From: a virus
IMG/VR virus record: IMGVR_UViG_3300032053_007880
Coordinates: 1 to 64,000 of that record
Strand: one strand, 5' to 3'
Length of the DNA stretch: 64,000 bases
Below are positions 39,296 to 47,055 of this stretch, piece after piece. The notes below the pieces were generated by a model. That model was not told the DNA's origin and ran no database searches. It saw only the letters and a list, made by a program, of their open reading frames with translations. A program made the translations under genes and the position numbers. Positions within the stretch are counted from its first letter, which is position 1. Each line of letters opens with the position of its first letter.

Positions 39296-40222
39296 TTATT
39301 TCCTGTTAGGACGCAAATCTGGAACTTCAAACAATTCTTCTGGAATAGTCCCGTCATCTAACGGGATTCCAGCAGGAATATCCGCCTGAGTAGGCCGGTT
39401 AATTTGTTTATAAGGCTGCGGCTGTCTTTCTTCTGGGTGAGTTCCGATGGTAAGTTCGTTTTCGTGCATAAGCCTTGGTCTGGATTCTCTGCCTCTGCCA
39501 TTTGATCCTGAAAACCCCAACTGTTCATCAGCGAACAAGCCCCTCCCTGCTACAGTAAAGTATTTTTCATCAAGAATCATCACTTTACCTTCATCATCCG
39601 TCAACGCAATCTCCTGAGCATCCAATCTAACGTCGCCAGAAGCTGTTTTCTTCGGAATGACAGCATGTACAGCATACTTACGATCTTCTGTAAATTTGAG
39701 CTTGTTCCTTCTGGCTTCATTGGCCCATTGTAGCGGCTCAAAATATACATGATAGACGGTTTTGTTTTGATTGATCTGTGGTCTTGGAGTCTTGGTAATT
39801 GGAACACGAGTGTTGCCATCATACAGATTCGATAAATCTGCTGGAGCTTGCTTCATTGCAATCATTTCATGCGGTTGCATTCCGGGAGGCACCATCAAAC
39901 CCTGCTGTACTTCTTCAACTAAATCTTCAGCCAAAGCCTCAGCGGTACTCCCCAAGTGATACTTTTTGTTCTTTAAGATAATTCCACGTCCATCCGCAGA
40001 CTCCTTAAAGTTGATTTCACTTTTTACAAGTTCGTAGACTTTAACGTCTACGACCCAAACATCTCGACGAGCCATCTGGGCCATAATCGCCGCAGCACAT
40101 TTCTCCAAAGGAGTGTCATCAAAAGGCTTACCGACTTTTACAGTCTTCTCTTCTTTTGAGTCCGTGTTGTAACCACCATCTTCCTTACGTGGGTGGAACG
40201 TATACTTAATTTCGAATCCCAT
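39296..40222 (-). CDS. Hypothetical phage protein, 308 aa
   Basis: Starts MGFEIKYTFHPRKEDGGYNT. The first 115 residues look like one domain (EKTVKVGKPFDDTPLEKCAAAI...VWVVDVKVYELVK). The middle has KTVYHVYFEPLQW and KLKFTEDRKYAVHAVIPKK. The last part is Pro/Arg-rich and probably disordered. It sits in the recombination gene block. I do not recognise a family. Confidence 0.75.
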   Translation of the reverse strand: MGFEIKYTFHPRKEDGGYNTDSKEEKTVKVGKPFDDTPLEKCAAAIMAQMARRDVWVVDVKVYELVKSEINFKESADGRGIILKNKKYHLGSTAEALAEDLVEEVQQGLMVPPGMQPHEMIAMKQAPADLSNLYDGNTRVPITKTPRPQINQNKTVYHVYFEPLQWANEARRNKLKFTEDRKYAVHAVIPKKTASGDVRLDAQEIALTDDEGKVMILDEKYFTVAGRGLFADEQLGFSGSNGRGRESRPRLMHENELTIGTHPEERQPQPYKQINRPTQADIPAGIPLDDGTIPEELFEVPDLRPNRK

Positions 40223-40233
40223 TTTTTCTCCTG

Positions 40234-40848
40234 TTACCTTTGTACGATGCCTACACCATAACGAGTATTGAAAATCACCGGTTTACGGTTTTTTACCCTA
40301 CAAAACTCGTGAAAGACATCATGTGCTGTTATATAGTCTGCGACTAATAATCCTTCAGGCTTCAAAAATTTCCATAAGAAACTCAGATGTTTCAAATATC
40401 TCTCTTCCCCAAAATTTTCTGTAAGAAACCCAAGATCGAATCCAACAAAGTCTTTTGTGTGTGGAGTTTCCAATATGCCGTCGCTAAGTCCCATATATCC
40501 AATTGGACCTCCCGGAGTAGCGTTGTCACAATGCTTTGTGTGAAGTTTAAGATTTGATTCAATGATGCGAGCAGATAGATCTCTGTCTTGATCCATGGCT
40601 AACCATTGTTCTACTGTTTTACATGATGTAAGAAAACAAGCTCCAACTAGGCCCAGTTTGGCCCCAATCTGATAAACAACCTTGGGTGTTAGTTGTTTGC
40701 CCAAATGATAGTAGAATGGCATATAATTGAAGTCTTGGTAGTCTCCTGCATTCCTAGAAGATTCATCCAACAGTTTTGTCCCAGCCAACAAATTCTGTGG
40801 CGACATCAATCCAAGCTCAAGTTGTCTACGAATAAGTTCTGCGTCCAT
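40234..40848 (-). CDS. Methyltransferase-like hypothetical protein
   Basis: Residues about 55-75 (VVYQIGAKLGLVGACFLTSC) resemble a degenerate SAM-binding motif I, and later FVGFDLGFLTE...WKFLKPEGLLVADYI matches the strand 4-5 region of class I methyltransferases. The motif is not canonical, so activity is doubtful. A strong hairpin followed by a T-run lies immediately upstream on this strand, which could act as an attenuator of this gene. Confidence 0.6.
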   Translation of the reverse strand: MDAELIRRQLELGLMSPQNLLAGTKLLDESSRNAGDYQDFNYMPFYYHLGKQLTPKVVYQIGAKLGLVGACFLTSCKTVEQWLAMDQDRDLSARIIESNLKLHTKHCDNATPGGPIGYMGLSDGILETPHTKDFVGFDLGFLTENFGEERYLKHLSFLWKFLKPEGLLVADYITAHDVFHEFCRVKNRKPVIFNTRYGVGIVQR

Positions 40849-40857
40849 ATAAACAAA

Positions 40858-41060
40858 AAGAGTGTGACAGATGAATAAACTTCTGCCACACTCTTAGATG
40901 GAGGTGTTTCGTGAGCCTCATACCCACAAGTCGCTTTTTAGCAACTTAGCCGCAGTGATGCTTAATTCTTGTCAATCAGGCACCCACTCCATCCACAATA
41001 CAATAGTAGGAACCACATGATTTTAATTCATATTGTGTTTTTTGTGCAAATTTCTTATAG
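40858..41060 (-). ncRNA. Candidate small RNA or leader ending in a strong terminator
   Basis: On the minus strand this gene-free segment contains a 7-bp stem-loop at 40928-40947 (AAGTTGC, A-rich loop, GCGACTT with one G-U pair), a second stem around 40904-40922, and then a terminator hairpin 40858-40895 (AAGAGTGTG / CACACTCTT) followed by TTTTTGTTT. The T-run touches the start of the 40848 gene. It may be a small RNA or an attenuator/riboswitch for that gene. No known class recognised. Confidence 0.4.
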
Positions 41061-41068
41061 ATAGTTTT

Positions 41069-41851
41069 ATGGCAACTTTCAAAGAATTCATTGAAGCGAC
41101 GGGCGTAATCCGTCAAGATTTCAGCCATTTGTCTAAAGATGAAAGATTGAAACAGGGCAAAGATATAGGAGAGAAATTCATTAAGAATGAACTCCTTAAA
41201 CATGGTATCAGAATTGTTACTGTTGAAAACAAACAATCACTAGACACCAAATTGAAGATTGATGGATACCTCAATGGAAATCCCAGTGAACCAGTTCAGC
41301 TAAAACTAAGAAAAACAGGCGTAGGTGGTGATGACATCGCTTATGAACTTGTATTAGGCTTTGATCCAAGAATGCCTGTATTTGATCAACTCAAAAATCC
41401 GCATACTCAAGGACGTGATTACAAAGGCCAAACTGTAAAACACTACTTTGTACTGAATCAGGATGAAACTCAAATCTACCATGTGCCTGCCGAAATGTTA
41501 AAATCAGCCGCCATGGAGGCCGTCACTGAATCTGGAGGAATAATCAACAGAGCCTTCAAATCCAAGAACGGAGTTGAGCTAAGACCAACAACGGACAACA
41601 GTTCCGGGATTGGAAAATTGATGGCCTTCATCCCAGCAGGAAGAGTTGCCAAAGAAACCTATCAAGTTGGACAAGGACAAATCCAGCCGACATTCGGAGC
41701 GAACTCTGGTCCGCACACATCAATGTCTAAGAAAGATTTCAATATAGCTGCTGCCGATGAAAGACTTAAAGCATTGCAAGCCAAACAGAAAGCAGACAAT
41801 GAATTACGCAAACGCAACCAACCGCCTCAAGCTGGAGTCGCTACTTCATAA
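41069..41851 (+). CDS. Tagged protein with possible PD-(D/E)XK nuclease-like domain
   Basis: ATG 41069 gives MATFKEFIEATGVIRQDF, the version of the shared N-terminal tag closest to the T4 capsid-targeting peptide (F-x-E-F-I-x-x-A). An in-frame GTG upstream would lengthen it but has no support. Residues about 60-95 (LDTKLKIDGYLNG...PVQLKLRKTG) show D-x(n)-Q-L-K spacing like some restriction-endonuclease-fold proteins. The rest has a Gly/Pro tail and a Lys-rich helix. If both readings hold it would be a nuclease carried in the head; both are inference. Confidence 0.65.
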   Translation: MATFKEFIEATGVIRQDFSHLSKDERLKQGKDIGEKFIKNELLKHGIRIVTVENKQSLDTKLKIDGYLNGNPSEPVQLKLRKTGVGGDDIAYELVLGFDPRMPVFDQLKNPHTQGRDYKGQTVKHYFVLNQDETQIYHVPAEMLKSAAMEAVTESGGIINRAFKSKNGVELRPTTDNSSGIGKLMAFIPAGRVAKETYQVGQGQIQPTFGANSGPHTSMSKKDFNIAAADERLKALQAKQKADNELRKRNQPPQAGVATS

Positions 41852-42276
41852 TGCGTATTCAAGATAGTTCTGTAGACAGCCATATTTGGCGTCTTCCTCT
41901 CGAACCAATAATTGTCTGATCCGTTCCCATGATAGATGTGCTCAATCGCAGCCGCTACGGCTGGAGATCGTGACATGCCAGCGTGGCAATGGATCATAAA
42001 GCATTCAACCTGTGGCCACATCTCAGCCACGAAATCCAAAATTTGCTGTGCCTTTGCTTTATCAAAGATCAACTCTGGAGGCGTTGTTGGTCTGGGGAAA
42101 TCAATGTCCTCAAATGCCATTTGAAGTAAACCCACCCTGTTTTCTTTCGACAACACAGGGTGAGTTCCTATATCTGTAGTTATACTGATGGCTGCCCACG
42201 GAACATCACATCTATGATCACGAGCTTGTGAAAGCGTCTTGACCTCGATGCACTTCCTGTTATCTTTTGTAACCAT
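41827..42276 (-). CDS. Dual-specificity / tyrosine phosphatase-like protein
   Basis: The catalytic P-loop HCHAGMSRSPA (C-x5-R-S) lies near residues 104-114 of 149, with an upstream Asp-containing loop around IDFPRPTTPP. This is the dual-specificity phosphatase fold and size. It overlaps the tagged gene's 3' end by 25 bases and the upstream exported-protein gene by 17 bases. Substrate may be a phosphoprotein (PrkA is encoded in the same phage), RNA or lipid; not decidable. Confidence 0.85.
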   Translation of the reverse strand: MVTKDNRKCIEVKTLSQARDHRCDVPWAAISITTDIGTHPVLSKENRVGLLQMAFEDIDFPRPTTPPELIFDKAKAQQILDFVAEMWPQVECFMIHCHAGMSRSPAVAAAIEHIYHGNGSDNYWFERKTPNMAVYRTILNTHYEVATPA

Positions 42277-42751
42277 TAAATTTTCTTTCTACCAGTTCCT
42301 GAAATCCTCTGGCTGACTTACTCAGTCCAGTTCTGACTGCCACTGGTTTGACATTCTTAACTTTTGCAAAAAGCTCTATTGTAATTGCAGTTCCATTGCC
42401 ATCTGGTTCAATCGTCACTTTAGTTGTTTGATCTTCGATCAAACCTTCGTGAACTTCAACCAATGCAGAATTGTAGTTGACCTTCTGACCATTTTCTTCC
42501 ACTGTTTCACGAACTGTGAATTCCATAAGACCACGTGGAGTGTCTTGTCTTAGTCTGACCTTTTCACCGTCCTGAGAAACGATTTCACTACCAGTTGATC
42601 TGGCAACTTCCTTGGGGTTATCTTTGAGCCATTTTGCTACAACATCTGGTTTGGCTCTGACTGTAAATTCTTTTGTGTGATGAGACTCTCCAGCAAACAA
42701 AGAAGCTGACAATCCAAAAACTGCAACAACTGCGGCTATTACTATTTTCAT
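42260..42751 (-). CDS. Exported SRPBCC/START-like protein
   Basis: A signal peptide MKIVIAAVVAVFGLSASLFA with a likely cut after A-x-A-type site precedes a 140-aa domain with alternating strands (KEFTVRAKPDVVAKWLKDNP, VRLRQDTPRGLMEFTV, TIEPDGNGTAITIELFAKV), like polyketide-cyclase/SRPBCC lipid-binding proteins. It would act in the periplasm. The gene has a near-perfect consensus promoter directly upstream, unusual in this window. Ligand unknown. Confidence 0.72.
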   Translation of the reverse strand: MKIVIAAVVAVFGLSASLFAGESHHTKEFTVRAKPDVVAKWLKDNPKEVARSTGSEIVSQDGEKVRLRQDTPRGLMEFTVRETVEENGQKVNYNSALVEVHEGLIEDQTTKVTIEPDGNGTAITIELFAKVKNVKPVAVRTGLSKSARGFQELVERKFNGYKR

Positions 42752-42767
42752 GTGTCTGTTACCTGTG

Positions 42768-42816
42768 ATTATAAACGAGAAGAGACCAACCTGTCAACGC
42801 AACAAGTGTGGTCTCT
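42768..42816 (-). promoter_or_regulatory. Consensus sigma70 promoter with flanking inverted repeat
   Basis: On the minus strand TTGACA (42792-42797) and TATAAT (42768-42773) are both perfect, 18 bases apart, 17 bases before the ATG at 42751. A 7-bp inverted repeat AGAGACC (42781-42787) / GGTCTCT (42810-42816) brackets the -35 element, placing one arm in the spacer and one upstream, as an operator would. It would be read by host RNA polymerase early in infection. Confidence 0.75.
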
Positions 42817-42989
42817 ATCTCTGGGTTTGTTTGAGTTCTGCATAAATTTTCACTCACTTAAGAATGAACAAACTTCCTCATAAGCTTTCCTCTCCGCAAA
42901 TTCAGTTTGAGACATCATTGAGGTTAGTCGCATAACTATTCAAATTTGCGATTGACGGACTTAACATATCTACGCTTATCATCAGATAT

Positions 42990-43379
42990 TTAAGATACGT
43001 GATAGTGTCTCATGTGATTAAACATGAAGGTAAATTGAATATCATCGACACGACTTAGCATCCCGCCATAGCTTAAACCTGTAAATTCGTAATTTTCTAA
43101 TTCCGCAGAAATTCCTTGATAAACTCTCAGACGTGAGGTGTGACCAGACAAACCTTTACGATGTGCTTCCGCCAAAAAATTCATCAATTCTTTGTCGCCA
43201 GTTGAATACATGGCATCCTTAAAGATGATCGAAACAGAACCTGACAACATAGAAGAATCTATGACATCTACTCTACGAGCTTTGAGAGAAAACAAACCAT
43301 TTTTACTGAACTCTGATGTCCAAATTTTCTTCTTTTTCTTTTCGTAAAGTTGTATCCAATGATTTTTCATGCGACCCAC
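42990..43379 (-). CDS. Hypothetical protein, 129 aa
   Basis: Starts MGRMKNHWIQLYEKKKKKIW, basic N-terminus then a beta-rich domain (FSLKARRVDVIDSSMLSGSVSIIF). The 240 bases between its stop and the next start hold the consensus promoter but no gene I can support. Function unknown. Confidence 0.72.
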   Translation of the reverse strand: MGRMKNHWIQLYEKKKKKIWTSEFSKNGLFSLKARRVDVIDSSMLSGSVSIIFKDAMYSTGDKELMNFLAEAHRKGLSGHTSRLRVYQGISAELENYEFTGLSYGGMLSRVDDIQFTFMFNHMRHYHVS

Positions 43380-43417
43380 CTTGATTATGACTGTATCTAT
43401 TTAGTGAAGACAAAAAA

Positions 43418-43444
43418 AAAGAGTCGCCATCAAGGCGACTCTTT
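43418..43444 (-). terminator. Terminator after 43461-44006
   Basis: An 11-bp stem AAAGAGTCGCC / GGCGACTCTTT with a 5-base loop, followed on the minus strand by a run of nine T. It terminates the replication transcript coming from the right. Confidence 0.9.
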
Positions 43445-43460
43445 ATGACACTTGTTCATT

Positions 43461-44006
43461 TTAGAACAAGTTTTCTTTTCCAAGTCCTGTCTCAAACCCA
43501 GACTCTGCTTCGTCATAAGATTTGACAGTCTCTTCAATAAGATCGTCATTGACGTTACTGGGAGCCATATAACCTCGACCTCCCATGATGTCACCATGCA
43601 GCTTGTCGATCATCTTACGTTGCATGTGACCCATGCTCTGAGCATTGTCATGGTTCTTGTCCCATGCACGTAAATGTTGCTTTAGACGATTGACTGCATA
43701 CTTGGCGTCATTCGACTTTTCTTTCAGACTCACAACATCTGGATCTGCCTTGGCTTTCGCCTCAGCCAATTTATCGCTGCCACCATCTTCTTTGGCTTCT
43801 ACAAAACGCTCAGCAAACAGTTTTTCATGTCGCAACTCTAAGTTCTGTAAATTCTTTTCCGCCAAACAAAGATAGGCACCAAAATTGTCGTAATAACCAG
43901 CTTCTGTCTGAATGTATTGAGACAGACTGGCTTCATTAAATCTCAAATTTTCCGGGTCGATTTCAACGACCATCCCAGCAAATTCAAGCTTCTCTTTTCT
44001 CCCCAT
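43461..44006 (-). CDS. Coiled-coil protein downstream of the replicative helicase, 181 aa
   Basis: Helical throughout: LSQYIQTEAGYYDNFGAYLC, LAEKNLQNLELRHEKLFAERF, VNRLKQHLRAWDKNHDNAQS. This layout (substrate-sized helical protein with a central acidic Ala-rich linker in the recombination/replication block) resembles recombination mediators such as UvsY in position and character, but I see no sequence proof. Ends in a strong terminator. Confidence 0.75.
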   Translation of the reverse strand: MGRKEKLEFAGMVVEIDPENLRFNEASLSQYIQTEAGYYDNFGAYLCLAEKNLQNLELRHEKLFAERFVEAKEDGGSDKLAEAKAKADPDVVSLKEKSNDAKYAVNRLKQHLRAWDKNHDNAQSMGHMQRKMIDKLHGDIMGGRGYMAPSNVNDDLIEETVKSYDEAESGFETGLGKENLF

Positions 44007-44074
44007 GATCTCCCCCTTTCCCTAGTAACTGTAGTGTTGTATCAAATCATTTTCGAAAAAACAAGAACGATTCT

Positions 44075-45583
44075 TTAATGATCATCCTTGTCATCGTCAA
44101 CTGCGGGAAGCACTTCATCGTCTTCTGGAGCAAATGGCTTGATAATATGGTCCATCTTCACGTCATCAACTACACTCTCTTTGTGAGAATTCATCTTGTC
44201 CATGTATGTTGCTTGTGAAATTTCTGTAATTTTCAGATTCTGTTTATTGAACGACAAGTAAATCTGAAAACGACTTTCACCGTCACGTTGTTTAATAACA
44301 TAAAACCGTCCTATCCCCAGTGTCTTCTCGGCGTCATTCTGCATGATCGAGAAACATCCATCCAAAGGACGAATCTGACCAAACGAATCGGCCAAATGTT
44401 CGTCGTCCAGACGCCCACCAGCGTTCTTCTGGACTTCCTTTGAACCACGGTTGGGCTGCATGGCCGTCGCTACGAACACATTCTCTTCTGTAGCCAAAGC
44501 ACGTAAATCTCGCACTGTCTTTTCCCGACTTTCGTAAGTCTTCATTCCGGGAATGTCAGCCATTTCTCCGATGTAATCGACAATCACAAAGTCTGGATCA
44601 AATCCATGGAAGCGAAGTTGTGCAATGTAAGCTCTGATGATGTTTACTGTGGCTGTTCCAGCAGGAAACTGCTTAATGACAAATGGTATCTTGGAGTCAT
44701 AATCAACTCCCTTGAGATTGCCCAAATCTTCAAAAATCGACTCACGATGTCCATACAAATTTTGGACCGGATAGCCAGTGAGAATCGCATCCATACGATC
44801 AGCGACTTTATGTTCCGCCAATTCCAAAGAGATGTACGCACCTCTCTTGCCACGCATCAAATTGGTTGCGGCAATACATCCCAACATGACCGACTTACCA
44901 ACACCAGAGCCAGCTACAACAGAAATGATTTCCCCACGACCATAGCCGCCGCCATTGATTGTTTTGTCAATAGACTCCAACCCAGTGATGAATTGTTCTT
45001 TGTCTTCATCATCTGTGACCATTTGAGCATATCGCTCTTTGATTGTCTTGAAGTAATCAAGACCAATCTCAAAGTTCTGATGTGTGGTCATGGCCACTCG
45101 CATCAATTCATACACTTTGGTCCATGTGTCTTCAGCCTCTGGACTCCTTTCAATTTCCTTCAATGAATTGTGAAAGGCTTGTTTCACGGCTTGGATTTTT
45201 GCAAAACATGTAATCTTGTCCTGCAAGTAATCACGAGCATCTAGTCCGGGCTGAAAATAATCATACAGCGTATTGATCTCGCCTATGTAATAAGGCAACG
45301 CTTTGTTGTCTTTGAGATCACTTTTGATCTCTTGAACAATAAATGACTTCCCCGGCAAAATCTTGTATTTCTTAAAGAAATCAAAAGCCAGTGATGCGGC
45401 CTTTTGATGTGCTTTGTTTGTAAAATACGCTGGCTTGATCAAATCAAGCGATTGCAATAGGAATTGTCTGTCACACAGTACCAAAGCAATAATGTGTCTT
45501 TGGAACTCTTCATCCCACACGTACTTAACATCGCCTTCTGCGTCTGGATCTGCCAACGTAGGATCGTCAAAAATTTCACTCAT
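44075..45583 (-). CDS. dnaB: DnaB/gp41-like replicative helicase
   Basis: The 502-aa protein has a DnaB N-terminal helical domain (residues 25-110) and a RecA-like C-terminal ATPase: GRGEIISVVAGSGVGKSVML with Walker A GSGVGKS at 225-231, YISLELAEHKVADRM (motif 1a), VIVDYIGEM (Walker B), and a QPNRGSKEVQKNAGG / LADSFGQIRPLDG segment as in phage hexameric helicases. The C-terminal tail is acidic. It would unwind DNA ahead of the family A polymerase. No primase is obvious in the window. Confidence 0.92.
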   Translation of the reverse strand: MSEIFDDPTLADPDAEGDVKYVWDEEFQRHIIALVLCDRQFLLQSLDLIKPAYFTNKAHQKAASLAFDFFKKYKILPGKSFIVQEIKSDLKDNKALPYYIGEINTLYDYFQPGLDARDYLQDKITCFAKIQAVKQAFHNSLKEIERSPEAEDTWTKVYELMRVAMTTHQNFEIGLDYFKTIKERYAQMVTDDEDKEQFITGLESIDKTINGGGYGRGEIISVVAGSGVGKSVMLGCIAATNLMRGKRGAYISLELAEHKVADRMDAILTGYPVQNLYGHRESIFEDLGNLKGVDYDSKIPFVIKQFPAGTATVNIIRAYIAQLRFHGFDPDFVIVDYIGEMADIPGMKTYESREKTVRDLRALATEENVFVATAMQPNRGSKEVQKNAGGRLDDEHLADSFGQIRPLDGCFSIMQNDAEKTLGIGRFYVIKQRDGESRFQIYLSFNKQNLKITEISQATYMDKMNSHKESVVDDVKMDHIIKPFAPEDDEVLPAVDDDKDDH

Positions 45584-45630
45584 GATTCCCTCTTTTCTCT
45601 CTTTTGTTATTGATCTCTTAGCTAATCTTG

Positions 45631-46140
45631 TTATTCCGATTCTGATTCGTAATAAGTCGGAATACTGATTTTGATGACATGTCTAGCTCTTTTTCCAGTA
45701 CGTCTTTCTGAATTCCGGTCGCCAATAACCCAGCCATCTGATCCTGTTTGAATTAGCGGAATAATAACCCGCAAATTAGGAAGAAGTCGAGGGTCTTTAA
45801 GAACCTCATCCCAAGAGTACCAGCCAACTGGCTCCGTCTCACCATCTCTTGGAATTGGATCACCAGCATCGGTGGCGATTACTGCTTTGAAACAATGGAT
45901 GACGTGCTGGCCATCTTGCATCGTGCCAAGTAATCTTACAGGAACGACTGGTTCATAACCAGTCTCTTCTTTGAGTTCTCGAACGGCAGCTTGGGCAGGG
46001 GTCTCGCCTTCTTCAACCTTCCCACCCGGAAGGTTAAGGCGACCCTTCTGCCAATCAGGTCTGTCTTTAAGAATCAACAAGACATGATTGGTCGGATTTG
46101 CTTTCCGAACCCACGAAATGACGTAGTGATTTAACATCAC
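45631..46140 (-). CDS. Nudix hydrolase
   Basis: The Nudix box GGKVEEGETPAQAAVRELKE with EETGY immediately after (about residues 38-60) fits G-x5-E-x7-R-E-U-x-E-E-x-G-U exactly. 169 aa, soluble, with a basic C-terminal part (RNSERRTGKRARHVIKI). Likely sanitises nucleotides (MutT-like) or cleaves NDP-sugars or RNA caps. It lies just upstream of dnaB in the same transcript. Confidence 0.92.
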   Translation of the reverse strand: MMLNHYVISWVRKANPTNHVLLILKDRPDWQKGRLNLPGGKVEEGETPAQAAVRELKEETGYEPVVPVRLLGTMQDGQHVIHCFKAVIATDAGDPIPRDGETEPVGWYSWDEVLKDPRLLPNLRVIIPLIQTGSDGWVIGDRNSERRTGKRARHVIKISIPTYYESESE

Positions 46141-46168
46141 TCAATTTTACAGAAGAAGAATTGCTTAG

Positions 46169-47008
46169 TCAATCCTTGATTCGTCTGAGTTTGTATCCCA
46201 ATCTTTCGACTGAACCTTTCTTTAGCAAGGTATTGATTTTACATCTACATACGCTTGCACACCCACTCTCCGCCATTTCTTCATCTGTAAATTCTCTGAA
46301 GCCAACTTCCTTGCCAGACTTTTTTGATCTACACTTTATCTGAGACTCACGCTTAGACTTATACAAATCAATCAACATCTGTTTGTCCGCTGATTCCAGA
46401 TACAGCTTCTGTATTTCATCATCAGAAATCCATCTGTCTTTCGGAATCAAATCCAGCAATGTCTGAATGTCAGACTTAACTGGCTGCGTAAATGCTCTTT
46501 CTGGAATCCAGTCACGAGCAAGCCTCATCTTGATTGTGTCAATAGGAACTTCTGGGTATTCAACAGCCCATTCCGTTAGTGTTTTTTTCTGACCATTGTA
46601 TTCAATCAAATCATTGCAAAGCACTGACTTGACTTTGATTTTTTTTTTCGGCTTTGGTGGAGGAGGAACATAAACAAACCCTACGGGATGTCTGACAACC
46701 ATTCCTTCATCATTGAAACGAAAATAAGGCAAGAAGTTAACGGGACTTCGAATCCCATCACGGAACACCTTCTTTGCTCCCTTCATCATATTCTTTTGAA
46801 TATCGTCACTAGGCTTGTCGTAACGGCACGGTTTGTAATTTGCAATCACATTAAACAATCGAACAGATGACATCTTCTGTTCAATCGCTAAAAATAGGAA
46901 CTTCTTTGACAACTTAGGCTCACGGCCTTCTGATATAAGTTTGTCTAAAGATTCTTCGATAATAGATCTAAGAACTTCTGAAAATGACATATTATCTGAC
47001 GAAGGCAT
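46169..47008 (-). CDS. Hypothetical protein, 279 aa
   Basis: ATG 47008 is preceded by TAGGATAA; an open frame continues upstream through the palindrome at 47030 but has no ribosome site. The product begins MPSSDNMSFSEVLRSII and has basic helical segments, RPKKKIKVK-like linker, and IDTIKMRLARDW, which may be a small DNA-binding motif. The last 60 residues carry a Cys pair (CASVCRC). Function unknown; directly downstream of the ParB-like gene. Confidence 0.7.
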   Translation of the reverse strand: MPSSDNMSFSEVLRSIIEESLDKLISEGREPKLSKKFLFLAIEQKMSSVRLFNVIANYKPCRYDKPSDDIQKNMMKGAKKVFRDGIRSPVNFLPYFRFNDEGMVVRHPVGFVYVPPPPKPKKKIKVKSVLCNDLIEYNGQKKTLTEWAVEYPEVPIDTIKMRLARDWIPERAFTQPVKSDIQTLLDLIPKDRWISDDEIQKLYLESADKQMLIDLYKSKRESQIKCRSKKSGKEVGFREFTDEEMAESGCASVCRCKINTLLKKGSVERLGYKLRRIKD

Positions 47009-47029
47009 TGTAGTTATCCTAAAAATTGT

Positions 47030-47055
47030 TTGGCGTGAAACATGTTTCACGCCAA
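47030..47055. repeat. 26-bp perfect palindrome with everted parS-like half-sites
   Basis: TTGGCGTGAAACA followed by its exact complement. The core GTGAAACA-TGTTTCAC uses the same two half-sites as chromosomal parS (TGTTTCAC-GTGAAACA) but in swapped order. It covers the stop codon of the ParB-like gene and lies upstream of the next gene. It could be a binding site for that protein, or an RNA hairpin between the two genes. Confidence 0.7.

Noticed and set aside
42850-42918. 22-aa minus-strand frame between 42751 and 42990
   Set aside because: Very short and without a ribosome site.
47030-47055. Canonical parS site or a standard Rho-independent terminator
   Set aside because: Half-sites are in the opposite order from parS, and the T-run comes several bases after the stem, so neither label fits cleanly.
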